A DNA stretch of 64,000 nt from positions 124,001-188,000 of the forward strand of contig JAGYIS010000008.1 of the NCBI GenBank assembly GCA_018402255.1, given 5' to 3'. The position numbers and the translations under genes are program-made. This document shows positions 18,897-29,000 of the stretch, in pieces; the stretch's first letter is position 1, and each line of letters starts with the position of its first letter. Under the pieces are notes generated by a model, which saw only the letters and a program-made list of their open reading frames with translations, had not been told where the DNA came from and searched no databases. Source of the DNA: Marinobacter sp. GTDB taxonomy: Bacteria; Pseudomonadota; Gammaproteobacteria; Pseudomonadales; Oleiphilaceae.

Positions 18897-20246
18897 TTAA
18901 CCTTTCACGGCAATGCCGATGCCTTCGGTGGCCACCTGTGCCAGATGGCGAATCTGGTCCTCGGTGATCACGTAAGGGGGCATGAAGTAAACCACGTTAC
19001 CCAGTGGGCGCAGCAGGGCCTGGCGGGTGAGGGAGTGTTGGTAGACTCTCAGACCGCGGCGTTCCTGCCAGGGGAAGGGGGTTTTGCTGGCTTTGTCTTT
19101 GACCATTTCGATGGCCAGGGTCATGCCGTGCTGGCGGATGTCACCCACGTTGGGGTGGTCGGCCAGGTGGGCGACGGAGTCGGCCATGCAGCGGGACAGC
19201 TGCCGGTTGTTTTCGATGACGTTGTCATCCCGGAAAATATCCAGGGTAGCCAGGGCGACGGCGCAACCGATGGGGTTGCCGGTGTAGCTGTGGCTGTGCA
19301 GGAAGGCGCGCATGGTTTCGTAGTCGTCGTAGAACGCATCGTAGATTTTATCGGTGGTCAGCACCACAGACAGCGGCAGGTAGCCGGCGGTGAGCCCTTT
19401 GGACAGGCACATGAAATCCGGGGTGATGCCCGCTTGCTCGCAGGCAAACAGGGTGCCTGTGCGGCCAAAGCCAACGGCGATTTCATCGGCCAGCAGGTGT
19501 ACGCCGTAGCGGTCGCAGGCCTCGCGCAGTTTGGTGTGGTAAATCGGGTGGTGCATGCGCATGCCACCGGCACACTGGATCAAGGGCTCAACCACCACGG
19601 CACAGATTTCGTCGTGCTTTTCTGCCAGCAGTTGTTCCATGGCCTCAAACTGACGCAGGGCGTATTCCTCGTCGGTCTCTCCGGGCTCTTTGTTGTAGGC
19701 ATCCGGTGATGGCGCGGTCAACACTTCCATCAACAGCGGCTGGTAGGTGTCTTTATATAGCGCGACATCGCCCAGAGCCAGGGCGCCCAGGGTTTCGCCA
19801 TGGTAGCTGTTGCTCAGGTTAACGAAGTTTTTCTTGCCGGGCTTGCCCAGGTTTTTCCAGTAGTGATAACTCATTTTCAGAGCGGCTTCGATGGCGGAGG
19901 AGCCATTGTCTGCATAGAAACACTTGTTCAGACCTTCCGGTGTGACCTCGATCAGTCGCTCAGACAGGTTGACCACGGGCTCATGGGTGAATCCCGCCAG
20001 GATGACGTGCTCCAGCTGGCCGATCTGTTCCTGAATCGCAGAGTTGATGCGCGGGTTGGCATGGCCGAACAGATTGACCCACCAGGAGCTGACCGCATCG
20101 ATGTATCGGTTGCTTTCAAAATCCTCCACCCACACGCCTTCGCCCCGTTTGATGGGGATCAGTGGCAGTGATTCGTGGTCTTTCATCTGGGTACAGGGGT
20201 GCCAGACAGATTTCAGGTCTCGTGCGACCAGGTCGGCATTGCGCAT
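18897..20246 (-). CDS. bioA: Adenosylmethionine-8-amino-7-oxononanoate aminotransferase
   Basis: 449 residues, a fold-type I PLP aminotransferase that converts 8-amino-7-oxononanoate to 7,8-diaminopelargonate in biotin synthesis, using SAM as amino donor. BioA signatures are present: the N-terminal SVWHPCTQMKDHE, AVSSWWVNLFGH, SYHGETLGAL, the PLP site LLADEIAVGFGRTGTLFA and the lysine in MCLSKGLTAGYLPLS. A GGAG site precedes the start. Other bio genes are not in the window. Confidence 0.96.
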   Translation of the reverse strand: MRNADLVARDLKSVWHPCTQMKDHESLPLIPIKRGEGVWVEDFESNRYIDAVSSWWVNLFGHANPRINSAIQEQIGQLEHVILAGFTHEPVVNLSERLIEVTPEGLNKCFYADNGSSAIEAALKMSYHYWKNLGKPGKKNFVNLSNSYHGETLGALALGDVALYKDTYQPLLMEVLTAPSPDAYNKEPGETDEEYALRQFEAMEQLLAEKHDEICAVVVEPLIQCAGGMRMHHPIYHTKLREACDRYGVHLLADEIAVGFGRTGTLFACEQAGITPDFMCLSKGLTAGYLPLSVVLTTDKIYDAFYDDYETMRAFLHSHSYTGNPIGCAVALATLDIFRDDNVIENNRQLSRCMADSVAHLADHPNVGDIRQHGMTLAIEMVKDKASKTPFPWQERRGLRVYQHSLTRQALLRPLGNVVYFMPPYVITEDQIRHLAQVATEGIGIAVKG

Positions 20247-20441
20247 GGTTGTCTCCTGTCAGCCCTGGGCGGGTCGGTGTGAGTTTTGAGCGCCCATGAT
20301 ACTGCCCACAACGCCGCCTTAACAGCGCTGAAGTGTGAACCAATCGGTCTGGCCTCCACGCCGTGGTTTGCTGCCGTCGCGGCCAATGCCGCCGCATCAG
20401 GCTGTGGCAACAATAGTGAGCATTACCATACGGAGGTTTTT

Positions 20442-20930
20442 ATGGAGCTTACGCTGGAGCATCCTTACGATGCAGGGTTGGATTATGTGATTGCCAGGTT
20501 TTTTTCGGAGGATCATATTCACGAAAAAAATGAAAAACTGGGAGCCCGCAACGTCAGGGTTGCCGAAATCCAGAAGGATGACTCTGCTGGAAAGCTCGTT
20601 GTTGAGCGGGAACTGACCGCGTCCGCTGAAGTACCCGGTGTGCTGGCTGGTTTTCATCGGGAATGGAATCGGGTGCGCCAGGAAGAACACTGGTTCCGGA
20701 AAGACGAAGGTGAGTGGCATTGTGAGTTTCGGGTAAAGATCGAGGGTGTGCCCGCAAGGATCAAAGGGGTGATGCGCCTGCTGGGCAACGGCGACCGTTG
20801 CATTAATTACGTTAATCTTTCTGTTCTGTGCGAGGTGCCTTTTCTGGGGCGGAAAATCGCACGGTTCCTGGCAGAAGACTCCCAGGCCAAGATTGATCGG
20901 GAGTACCAAGCCATCTGTCATCTGCTTTAA
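20442..20930 (+). CDS. DUF2505 family protein
   Basis: 162 residues from ATG 20442, which has GGAGG upstream; the frame is open back to 20286 but that part is not family-like. DUF2505 proteins are START/Bet v1-like ligand-binding folds of unknown role. Here the pattern MELTLEHPYDAGLDYVIARFF at the start and FLAEDSQAKIDREYQAICHLL at the end fits a helix-grip fold with a final long helix. It is divergent from bioA. No functional partner is evident. Confidence 0.75.
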   Translation: MELTLEHPYDAGLDYVIARFFSEDHIHEKNEKLGARNVRVAEIQKDDSAGKLVVERELTASAEVPGVLAGFHREWNRVRQEEHWFRKDEGEWHCEFRVKIEGVPARIKGVMRLLGNGDRCINYVNLSVLCEVPFLGRKIARFLAEDSQAKIDREYQAICHLL

Positions 20931-21274
20931 GTCTGTCGTACGTTACAATCCTTCCAGTATACAGGTGTGCACATTAATTTTCGGGCAGGACCTTCGGGTG
21001 CTGCCCGGCACCTGGATCATCCGCAATTGTGTCCAGCAGGTTGCGAGTTCATTAATAAACGAAAAATAATGACAGGTCTCGCATAATTGGCTATTTCTTG
21101 AGCGATTTTCGTGAAAAAACGCACGCATGTTCATTTTAGTCCCCTGCCGCGCTGTTGAATTTCCCCTCAGACCATAGAATGGGTTTCAGTTTACAACTGT
21201 AAGCTAAAACAAAAATCAGATTAGCCTCGGTCCGGGTTGTACAGGCTGCTCAAAACGTAAAAAAGGAAGACGCA
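20931..21274. other. 344-bp non-coding region before the GH3/RND operon
   Basis: No gene was recognised. A 7-bp stem hairpin (CGGGCAG / CTGCCCG, 20982-21007) follows the DUF2505 gene without a U-run. An inverted repeat TTACAACTGTAA lies at 21191-21202, about 72 bp before the first gene of the operon, and could be an operator. AT-rich tracts around 21050-21130 and 21205-21225 are suitable for promoters, but I could not assign boxes securely. Confidence 0.5.
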
Positions 21275-22084
21275 ATGAGTCGGCGTACACCTAATACCGG
21301 AGGCGATGCATCCGGTGGCATTGTTGCTCGTTACTGCCCGGTCAAACGCATCAGCGTGAAAGAAATCCGGCAAATGTACGATGTTTTTCATCAGTACTAT
21401 GCCGAAACCGATATGGATACGTTTATCCGGGATCTGAGCCATAAACAGGGTGTTATTCTGATCCGCACCCGGAAGGACCAGCGAGTGGTGGGTTTTTCCA
21501 CCATTGTCAGCCTGGATATGGAGATCGGGCGTCTGCGCAGCCGGGGCGTGTTCAGCGGCGATACGATCATCGAGCGTGAATTCTGGGGAACCCGCAAGCT
21601 GCAGGTCGCCTTCCTGATTTACCTGTTACGGGAAAAGCTGCGTAGGCCCTTCCGGCCGTTGTACTGGTTGTTGATCAGCAAGGGCTACAAGACCTATCTG
21701 CTGATGGCCAACAACTTCCACAATTACTACCCTCACCCGGAGCAAAGCAATCCGGAATTACTTCCGGTGGTACGCCACTATTGCGATGCAATGTTTCCCG
21801 GCCATTATGACCCTGACCGGGGCGTCCTGGATTTCGGCGAAGGGGCTCAACATCTGAAGGGCGAGGTTGCGGCCATCACCGACGACCTGAAGCAACGGGT
21901 TCCGAAGATCCGCTTCTTCGAAGAATGTAACCCCACCTGGCACGAAGGAACCGAATTGCCGTGCGTTGGCCAGGTCAACCTGTCTGCGGTAACGGCATTC
22001 ATTGCCAAGGTGTTTCGCGGTTATGTGTCTTCACTGCGAACCTCAGCACGCTCCGGTGTGATGAGTGCGGAGCAGGGGCAATGA
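21275..22084 (+). CDS. GNAT-like acyltransferase, first gene of GH3/RND operon
   Basis: 269 residues, start ATG 21275 after AAGGAAG. It is not a textbook family. Residues about 25-140 resemble a GNAT fold of the N-acyl amino acid synthase kind: VKEIRQMYDVFHQYYAETD, then GVILIRTRKDQRVVGFSTI, then GVFSGDTIIEREFWGTRKLQ followed by a long helix. A region rich in aromatic residues (YLLMANNFHNYYPHPEQ) follows. It overlaps the GH3 gene by 4 bp (ATGA), so the products are made together. I infer that it acylates or recognises the same small molecule that GH3 conjugates. Activity is unproven. Confidence 0.6.
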   Translation: MSRRTPNTGGDASGGIVARYCPVKRISVKEIRQMYDVFHQYYAETDMDTFIRDLSHKQGVILIRTRKDQRVVGFSTIVSLDMEIGRLRSRGVFSGDTIIEREFWGTRKLQVAFLIYLLREKLRRPFRPLYWLLISKGYKTYLLMANNFHNYYPHPEQSNPELLPVVRHYCDAMFPGHYDPDRGVLDFGEGAQHLKGEVAAITDDLKQRVPKIRFFEECNPTWHEGTELPCVGQVNLSAVTAFIAKVFRGYVSSLRTSARSGVMSAEQGQ

Positions 22085-23772
22085 GTGGAGATGTGCTAGG
22101 GCATACTCTGTTGCGCCAGGTGGTTCGGCCGGGAGCCCGCTCTTTTCAGCGCAGCTGTCAGCAGCTTGAGCGCGTGCAGCGCAGTAAACTGGCGCGCACG
22201 CTCCGGCAGGTTGCCCGCAGCCCTTTGGGCAAAATTCGGGGTGTGGATGCCAGCTGGAGCTGGGAGCAGTTTGCCCAGCGTATGCCGATTACCGAGTATC
22301 AGGATTGGGCGCACCCGATAGCCAGCCAGATGGCCAGCCAATCGTCTGGCCTGATCCGTTCACCGGTGCGCCGATATCAGCCAACCAGTGGCTCCAGCGC
22401 CGCCATCAAGTGGATTCCCTACACTGGCCAGTTCCTGAAAGAACTGGATGGCGCGATTGCACCCTGGCTGGCTGACCTCTATCAGAACTACCCGGGTATC
22501 CGCCAGGGTGTGCACTATTGGTCGTTGTCGTGGTTGCCGACCGACATGCGCCAGGAGTCCGGTGACCAGCTCAACGACGATATGAAGCTCCTGAGCCTGG
22601 GAAAGCGCTGGCTGACCGGCCGTACACAGGCGGTACCCGAATCGGTTGCGCTGGCGCCAACGTCGGATGACTCGCTGTTTGCCACGCTGGCGAGTCTGGT
22701 GGCAAACCAGAATCTCAGTGTCATGTCAGTCTGGAGCCCAACCTTTGCTCTCGCATTGCTGGATAAACTGCCGCTCTGGCGCGAGGAGCTGAGTGACGTA
22801 TTGGCCAGCGGGCATTGGGGGCGCCGGCTTGAGGCTTTACGTCAGGTGCCGGCGCCGATGAATCTTCAGGCTTCGGAGTTGCTGGATGGCTGGGATGGTC
22901 GTCCGAATCCGATGTTCCATCGCTCGCTCTGGCCGCAGCTGTCATTGATCAGTGCCTGGAATACGGCCGCAGCCGAACCCTGGGCGAGAAAGCTCAAGGC
23001 CTTCCTGCCGCAAGCGGAGTTTCAGGGTAAAGGGCTGTGGGCGACTGAGGGCGTGGTGACCATACCCCAGACACCGATGGCATCCGATAATCTGGAGCCG
23101 GATTACGTTCTGGCGGTGAACTCCCATGTCTACGAATTTGAAGACCCGGACACCGGTGCGGTCTATCCGCCCTGGCAGCTTGAGCGTGGCCAGGTAGTGG
23201 CGCCCTTGCTGACCACCGGAGCGGGTTTGTTGCGCTACCGGCTTGGCGATCTGCTTGAGGTAACCGGCTTCCGGGGCGAGGCGCCGTGCCTGACGTTTCT
23301 GGGGCGCGGAGGCACGACGGACATGGTCGGGGAGAAAATCAGCCGCGTGACTGCGCAGCAGTTACTGGATAGCCTGCCTTGGCCCGCAGGCGTCAGCCCG
23401 GTCATCCTGCTTGCCAGCCAGGAGGAGGGCCAATTGCCTCGCTATGTGCTGTTGGCGGACGCCTCCGCAGGCCTGGATGATCGCCACCTTCGCAGTCACA
23501 GCGAACGCCTGACGGATCGACTGGAGGAAGGCCTCAATCAAAACTTCCATTATCAGCTGGCCCGCAACCTCGGCCAGCTGGCGCCCGCTCTGTGTATTTG
23601 CCAGCCAGACATACACCGGCAGTATCTGGAGGCTTGCCGCCAGCGCGGGATGATCGAAGGCAACATCAAAGTAGAAGCATTGAGAAGCTGGCAAGGTGCT
23701 TTGCCAGTTGAGCCATCGTCTGCGCCCATAAAAGTGCGCTGGCAACTGACTGATCAGGAGATTCTGGTATGA
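22081..23772 (+). CDS. GH3 family acyl-acid amido synthetase-like enzyme
   Basis: 563 residues from ATG 22081 (ATGA overlap). GH3 enzymes belong to the ANL adenylating superfamily. In plants they join jasmonate, auxin or benzoates to amino acids via an acyl-AMP. Visible motifs are the phosphate loop PTSGSSAAIKWIPYT, the mid-domain LLRYRLGDLLEVTGF and GRGGTTDMVGEKI, which matches the second ATP-binding region. No carrier-protein or CoA-ligase domain is seen. The bacterial role of GH3 proteins is largely unknown. Its place between two GNAT-like genes and an RND exporter suggests it makes an amide-type conjugate that is then exported. The ATGA overlap with the next gene supports coupling. Confidence 0.85.
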   Translation: MSGDVLGHTLLRQVVRPGARSFQRSCQQLERVQRSKLARTLRQVARSPLGKIRGVDASWSWEQFAQRMPITEYQDWAHPIASQMASQSSGLIRSPVRRYQPTSGSSAAIKWIPYTGQFLKELDGAIAPWLADLYQNYPGIRQGVHYWSLSWLPTDMRQESGDQLNDDMKLLSLGKRWLTGRTQAVPESVALAPTSDDSLFATLASLVANQNLSVMSVWSPTFALALLDKLPLWREELSDVLASGHWGRRLEALRQVPAPMNLQASELLDGWDGRPNPMFHRSLWPQLSLISAWNTAAAEPWARKLKAFLPQAEFQGKGLWATEGVVTIPQTPMASDNLEPDYVLAVNSHVYEFEDPDTGAVYPPWQLERGQVVAPLLTTGAGLLRYRLGDLLEVTGFRGEAPCLTFLGRGGTTDMVGEKISRVTAQQLLDSLPWPAGVSPVILLASQEEGQLPRYVLLADASAGLDDRHLRSHSERLTDRLEEGLNQNFHYQLARNLGQLAPALCICQPDIHRQYLEACRQRGMIEGNIKVEALRSWQGALPVEPSSAPIKVRWQLTDQEILV

Positions 23773-24884
23773 GTGGCCAGGTAACGTCAGCCTACCGGGT
23801 TCGGGAGGCACGGCAGGATGATAACGAGGGCATTCTCAGGCTGCTGGCGGACAACCCGCAGCCGGGCCCGGTGAACCTTGCCTTCGAGCGGTCCCCGGAT
23901 TACTTTCACGGTGCCAGTGTCAGTTCGTTCGACCCCGCCGTTTTTGTCATCGAACAGCCTGATCAGAAAAATTTGGTGGGTGTGTACAACATTGGCAGCC
24001 GTGACCTGTACGTCAACGGCGCCGCACAAAAAGTGCATTACGCCCACGATTTCCGCATTGATCCGAAGGCGCGAGGCGGCGAAGCGATTTTTATGGCCTA
24101 TGATCGTGGCCGCCGCATTCTGGAGACCGCACCCTGGACCCAGGCCGTGATTCTGGCGGACAACGAGCACTACTTGCGCTCGGTTCGTAAACGCATGGCC
24201 GGGTTACCGGCGTTCTATGCCGCTGGCGATATTCGCACCAGCCTGCTGACCGGGCGCAAGCGGCGCCTTCGCCACAACGAAGGCCTGAACATCCGTATGG
24301 CGACCCGCGATGATCTGGGTGCCATGCAGGCATTCCATGATCGAGAGGCAAGCCGCCGGCAGTTCGCTCCGGTATGCCGGTTTGCAGACGTTGCCGAAAA
24401 GCATCCCTATTACCGCGGGCTCGACCTGTCGGATTTCTGGCTCGCCTTTGATGGCGATGAACTGGTGGGGCTGGCCGGAACCTGGGATCAGAAAGGCTTC
24501 CGGCAAACCCGGGTGGCGGGCTATAACCGGTCACTGAAGCTGGCCCGGCCGCTCTATAACGGCTGGTCGCGCATGACCGGTGGTATGCACTTACCGGCCA
24601 CCGGGGAATGCTTCAATTACCGGATGATCCATACCGTGATGGTGCGTGAGCAGGATCCGCTCATCCTGGATGCGCTGCTCAGTCATTTGCATCGCTGTTA
24701 CGGCCCCTACTATGACGCGTTGATTTGCGCGTTCTTTGAAGGCGATGCCGCCGAAAATATTCTGGCAGGATTTTCCCGGCGGGTGATGCATAGCCATCAC
24801 TTCCTGATGACGTGGGGCGAAGCTGACCCCACGGCATCGCTGGACGCGGGCCTGCCGCTTCATGCCGATGTGGCCAGGTTGTAG
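23769..24884 (+). CDS. Tandem GNAT-like acyltransferase
   Basis: 371 residues that look like two GNAT-type halves. The first (about 8-150) has YRVREARQDDNEGILRLL, then NLVGVYNIGSRDLYVNG, then DFRIDPKARGGEAIFMAYDRG, which fits the acetyl-CoA pyrophosphate loop. The second (about 175-350) has NIRMATRDDLGAMQAFHDRE, ELVGLAGTWD and MVREQDPLILDALLSHLHR. It starts by ATGA overlap with the GH3 gene and ends 4 bp before the RND adaptor. Likely role: N- or O-acylation in the pathway that the GH3 enzyme feeds. Substrate unknown. Confidence 0.72.
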   Translation: MSGQVTSAYRVREARQDDNEGILRLLADNPQPGPVNLAFERSPDYFHGASVSSFDPAVFVIEQPDQKNLVGVYNIGSRDLYVNGAAQKVHYAHDFRIDPKARGGEAIFMAYDRGRRILETAPWTQAVILADNEHYLRSVRKRMAGLPAFYAAGDIRTSLLTGRKRRLRHNEGLNIRMATRDDLGAMQAFHDREASRRQFAPVCRFADVAEKHPYYRGLDLSDFWLAFDGDELVGLAGTWDQKGFRQTRVAGYNRSLKLARPLYNGWSRMTGGMHLPATGECFNYRMIHTVMVREQDPLILDALLSHLHRCYGPYYDALICAFFEGDAAENILAGFSRRVMHSHHFLMTWGEADPTASLDAGLPLHADVARL

Positions 24885-24888
24885 TCCT

Positions 24889-26094
24889 ATGAGCAAAAAG
24901 ACTGCCGGAACTGCGCTGAAGCCGGTCAGGGTTGGCGCCATTCTGGCGCTTGTGGTGGCGGGACTGCTTGCCATCGTTTACTGGACCGCGCCGGAGCAGA
25001 CCGGGCGCGTGGTAGCGGTGGTCACTCCCGAGTTTGATGTGATGCGGGTTCAGCCGGCGGATATTCCGTTGTCCCTGCACAGCCAGGGGGTGGCTGAGCC
25101 CCGCAGTAGCATCACTCTGGCCTTTCGAACCGAGGGCGAGATCACCCGGGTCGCACCTGAGTTTGAAGACGGAGGCTGGGTTGAAGCGGGCGACCCGCTG
25201 GTCTGGCTGGAACGGCAACCTCTGGAGCTGGCACTGGGACAGCGTAAACATGAGTTGGCCAGCGCCCGCCTGCATCTCGAGCGTACCCGTGCCAATGCCC
25301 ACATGGCGCGGCGGGATGTATCCTCCAAATCTACCGCTTATGCTCGCAATGAACCGCAGTTGCAAGAGGCGGAAGCTCGACTCGAAGCTGCCCGGCAGGC
25401 TGTCACTCAGGCCGAGGCCGATCTGGAACGTGCGGTAATGACCGCGCCGTTCTCGGGCAGATTGAAAGGCGTTTCGGTCAGTCAGGGGGAGTGGGTAACG
25501 CCCGGCCAGGCTCTGGGTCAGCTCTACAGCGCGAGAACCATGGAGGTGCGCCTGCCGGTACGGGATGACTGGCTGGCCCTGTTGGACGAGCGGTCCGGTA
25601 TTCTGGGGGCCGCCACCGAAGCCCTGGACATCCAGGTTGCCCTGAGCGGTCGATTTGCCGGTGAACAGCGCGTCTGGCGTGGGGTGATTACCCGCCGGGA
25701 AGGCGGTATCAGTCGCAATCAGATGAGTTGGCTGATCGCCGAGGTGGCGGCTGATAGCAGTCCGGTGCTGCTGGAGCCCGGTGTGTTTGTGGAGGCCGAG
25801 ATTGAGGGGAGGCAACTGAAGCAAGCGTTGGCCTTGCCGCGCTCGGCACTTCAGAAAGATCAAACGGTCTGGTTGGTGGACGAGTCCGGCAAGTTGCAAC
25901 AACGCACCATTGAACCGGTGCACAGTGACCGACAGCATATCTACCTTACCGGTGGTCTGGCTGCCGGTGAGCGCGTGCTGCTGCGTGGCAGTGAAATGCT
26001 GGGCGAGGGTATGCAGGTGGACGTGCGCGAAGTGGATGTTCAGCCGGTGTACCGGCCACGACCGGTGGTCTCACAAATGGATCTGGGGCTCTGA
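24889..26094 (+). CDS. RND efflux periplasmic adaptor (HlyD/MFP family)
   Basis: 401 residues with one N-terminal membrane helix (about 16-38). A lipoyl/hairpin core follows: FRTEGEITRVAPEFEDGGWVEAGDPLVWL, a coiled-coil hairpin (about 110-185), then APFSGRLKGVSVSQGEWVTPGQAL and a beta-barrel/membrane-proximal end. Such adaptors bridge an inner-membrane RND pump and a TolC-like outer-membrane channel. No channel gene is in the operon, so a housekeeping TolC is probably used. The start at ATG 24889 is 4 bp after the stop of the GNAT gene. Confidence 0.9.
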   Translation: MSKKTAGTALKPVRVGAILALVVAGLLAIVYWTAPEQTGRVVAVVTPEFDVMRVQPADIPLSLHSQGVAEPRSSITLAFRTEGEITRVAPEFEDGGWVEAGDPLVWLERQPLELALGQRKHELASARLHLERTRANAHMARRDVSSKSTAYARNEPQLQEAEARLEAARQAVTQAEADLERAVMTAPFSGRLKGVSVSQGEWVTPGQALGQLYSARTMEVRLPVRDDWLALLDERSGILGAATEALDIQVALSGRFAGEQRVWRGVITRREGGISRNQMSWLIAEVAADSSPVLLEPGVFVEAEIEGRQLKQALALPRSALQKDQTVWLVDESGKLQQRTIEPVHSDRQHIYLTGGLAAGERVLLRGSEMLGEGMQVDVREVDVQPVYRPRPVVSQMDLGL

Positions 26095-26096
26095 CG

Positions 26097-29000
26097 GTGG
26101 GGTTAATTGACTGGTTCATCGATCGCCCCGCCGTTGCCAATCTGCTGGCCTTTTTGCTGCTGGCGGGCGGTATTTTTGCACTCAACCACACCCGTCAGGA
26201 AACGCTCCCCAACGTGCCCCTGGAGCGCATTGGTGTCGTATCCGAGTTGCCTTCGGCGTCGCCCTCGGAAGTTGAGCAGCGGTTGTGCTATCCACTGGAA
26301 ACCGCGATCGCAACCGTGGAAGGCGTGACCGACATTCGCAGCGAGTCCCGCGAGGGTGTGTGCTCCATTACCGTGGATGTGGTCGAAGGCGAGAACGCCG
26401 GTGAGGTGAGGGACCGGATGGCCGCTCGGGTGCAGGCGCTGTCGAACCTGCCGCCGGATGCCACCGCCGCCAGAGTGGAAGAGGTGGTGTTTCGCAATCG
26501 GGTAGCGCGCCTGCTGGTGGTGGGCGGCGACCAACCCATGCGGTTGCATTCCATCGCCAGGCAGTTGCGCAGCGAGCTGCTGGCCTTGCCTGAAATTTCC
26601 GAGGTGCGGCTGGAGGGCCTGCCGGAACGGGAGATCAGTCTGACGGTGAGCCGTCAGAATCTGCACCGTTACGACCTCACGCTGCAAGAAATTGCCGATG
26701 CCATCGATAAAGACACCGGGCGGGTTCCGGGCGGCATGATGCGCGGCCCCGAACAGAATTCGCTGTTACTCGCTGGCCGTACGCCGGAATCGGCAGAGGC
26801 ATACGGTGACGCGGTGGTGCGTCGCGGGCGCGACGGCGAAGCATTGTACTTCCGCGATCTGGGGCAGGTGGAGGATGGTTTTCATCGGGATGCCATGGGG
26901 TTGTGGCTGGATGGCCAGCGGGCCGTGGCACTGGATGTATACCGCATCGGACAACAGGATGTGGTGGCTACCGTGGAGGCGGTATACCAGTTTCTGGATC
27001 AGGCCCGCCTGCCCGACGGTGTAACTCTGCAAATCTGGCAGGACGATGCAAGACAGTACCTCGACCGGTCATCCCTGCTGTGGACCAATGCGCTGCAGGG
27101 GCTGGTGCTTCTGGTTCTGTTACTAGGTGTGTTTTTTGGACTGCGCCTGTCGTTCTGGGTCGCGGCGGGCATTCCGGTGGCGATGATCGGTGCCTGTGTG
27201 ATTCTTCCGTTGACGGGTGGCTCGCTGAATACCATTTCCCTGTTCGCCTTTATTCTGGTGCTGGGCATTGTGGTGGATGATGCCGTGATCGTCGGCGAAA
27301 GCGTTGCCGATCAGATCCGGCTTCAAGGGCCGGGGCGGCAGGCGGTTCGGGATGGCACAGTGCGTGTCGCCTTGCCGATCGTGGTGGCCGTGGTGACAAC
27401 CGCCCTGAGCTTTACGCCGATGCTGTTCCTGCCGGGCCCGGAAGGAGAGTTCATGCGGGTTGTGCCGATCATCGCCATCACCGTATTGGCTCTTTCTCTG
27501 ATTGAATCGTTGCTGATCTTGCCATCCCACCTCAAGCATGCGTCATCGGGTAGCCGCCGTGGTAGCTGGCTGGAGCCGCTTGAACGCATGAGTGATCGGA
27601 TCAATCAGCGTTTTGAAGCGCTTGTTCGGCGGCATGTGGAGCCGATGGTGCAAGGCCTGTTGCACTGGCGGTTGGCTGTACTGACTGGGTTCTTCGGGCT
27701 GTTTCTGTTTTGCTTCGCCTTGATGCACAGTGGCTGGCTCAGCGTCACCATGTTCTCGAATGTGGCTGGGGACAGAGTGATTGCCGACCTCAGATTTACG
27801 GAGGGCACCAGTGGCCAGCGTGTGCTTGAGGCTACCCGGGCGCTGCAACTGAGCGCGAGCGATCTGCAACGACAGCTGACCAATGAGCGGGGCGAACCAC
27901 TGATTACCTCGGTACTGGCCGAGCAGGGCCGCAGGGATAACTATTCAACGGCCCACGACCCCTCCGCGCAGTTAAGGGCCCGTGTATCCTTGGCTCTGGC
28001 GCCGGGCGAGAGCCCGCTGCCGCCGGATGAGATCGCCAATGCGTGGCGGCGCTCCTTCATGGCCCCGGAGGGTGTGGTCTCTATGCGCTTTCACACCAGC
28101 ATTAACCAGATCAAGCCGGATATTCACGTCAATCTCTATCACCCTGATCCTGACACGCTGATGGCGATGTCTGCAGAGCTGGAGTCGTTGCTGGCAAGCC
28201 TGGATGGTGTGTATGAGATTGGCAACAACATGCGGGCCGGCTTTACCGAGCTGGACCTGCGGCTTCGGCCTGGCGGGGAGCTGGCAGGGCTGGATGAAGG
28301 GAGTCTGGGCCAGCAGGTCAGGATGGCCTTCCAGGGCGTGGAGATTGATCGCCTGCCCATGGGGGACCACGATGTTCCGGTGGTGCTGCGGTTACCGGAT
28401 GACCAGACCAACAGTCTGTGGCATCTGGAGCAGTTGCCTGTCTCCATGGCTCCGGGCAATGAGCCGGACGCCAGGGCAGGTCAAGATAATGCCCGGGCGC
28501 CGTTGAGCGTTCTGGCTGATATTCAGTCGCACCGGACGCCGGCAGTGATTCCCCATTACGACCGCAAAACGAGTGCCACGGTGACTGCCTATGTTGAAAC
28601 GGCGATTTCCTCATCCGGCAAGGTGATGGCCCACCTGCAGCAGCACTGGCTGAACGAATTATCCCAACGATGGCCCGGTGCCAGTTGGGAGCAGGCTGGG
28701 AAGCCGGTGGCGATCGCCATGTTTCTGGACTACCTGACTGCGAGTTACCTGGTCGCCATGGTCGCGATGTTCTTCGTGCTGACCATGATGTTCGGAAACT
28801 ACTGGCAGCCCCTGCTGATTGTCGCCGCCATCCCTTTCGGCCTGGTGGGCGCAGTATTGGGCCACGCTGCGTTGGGGCTGGATCTCACTCTCTGGTCGGT
28901 GGTGGGTATGGTGGCGGTCAGTGGCGTGGTGATCAACGATAACCTGGTGTTGATCGATCGAATCAATGATCACCGCAAGACCACGAAAACCCTGGTGGAT

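Noticed and set aside
18258..19709. 483-codon open frame on the plus strand opposite rsmE and bioA
   Set aside because: Antisense shadow of two conserved genes; glycine/valine/histidine-rich translation without any motif.
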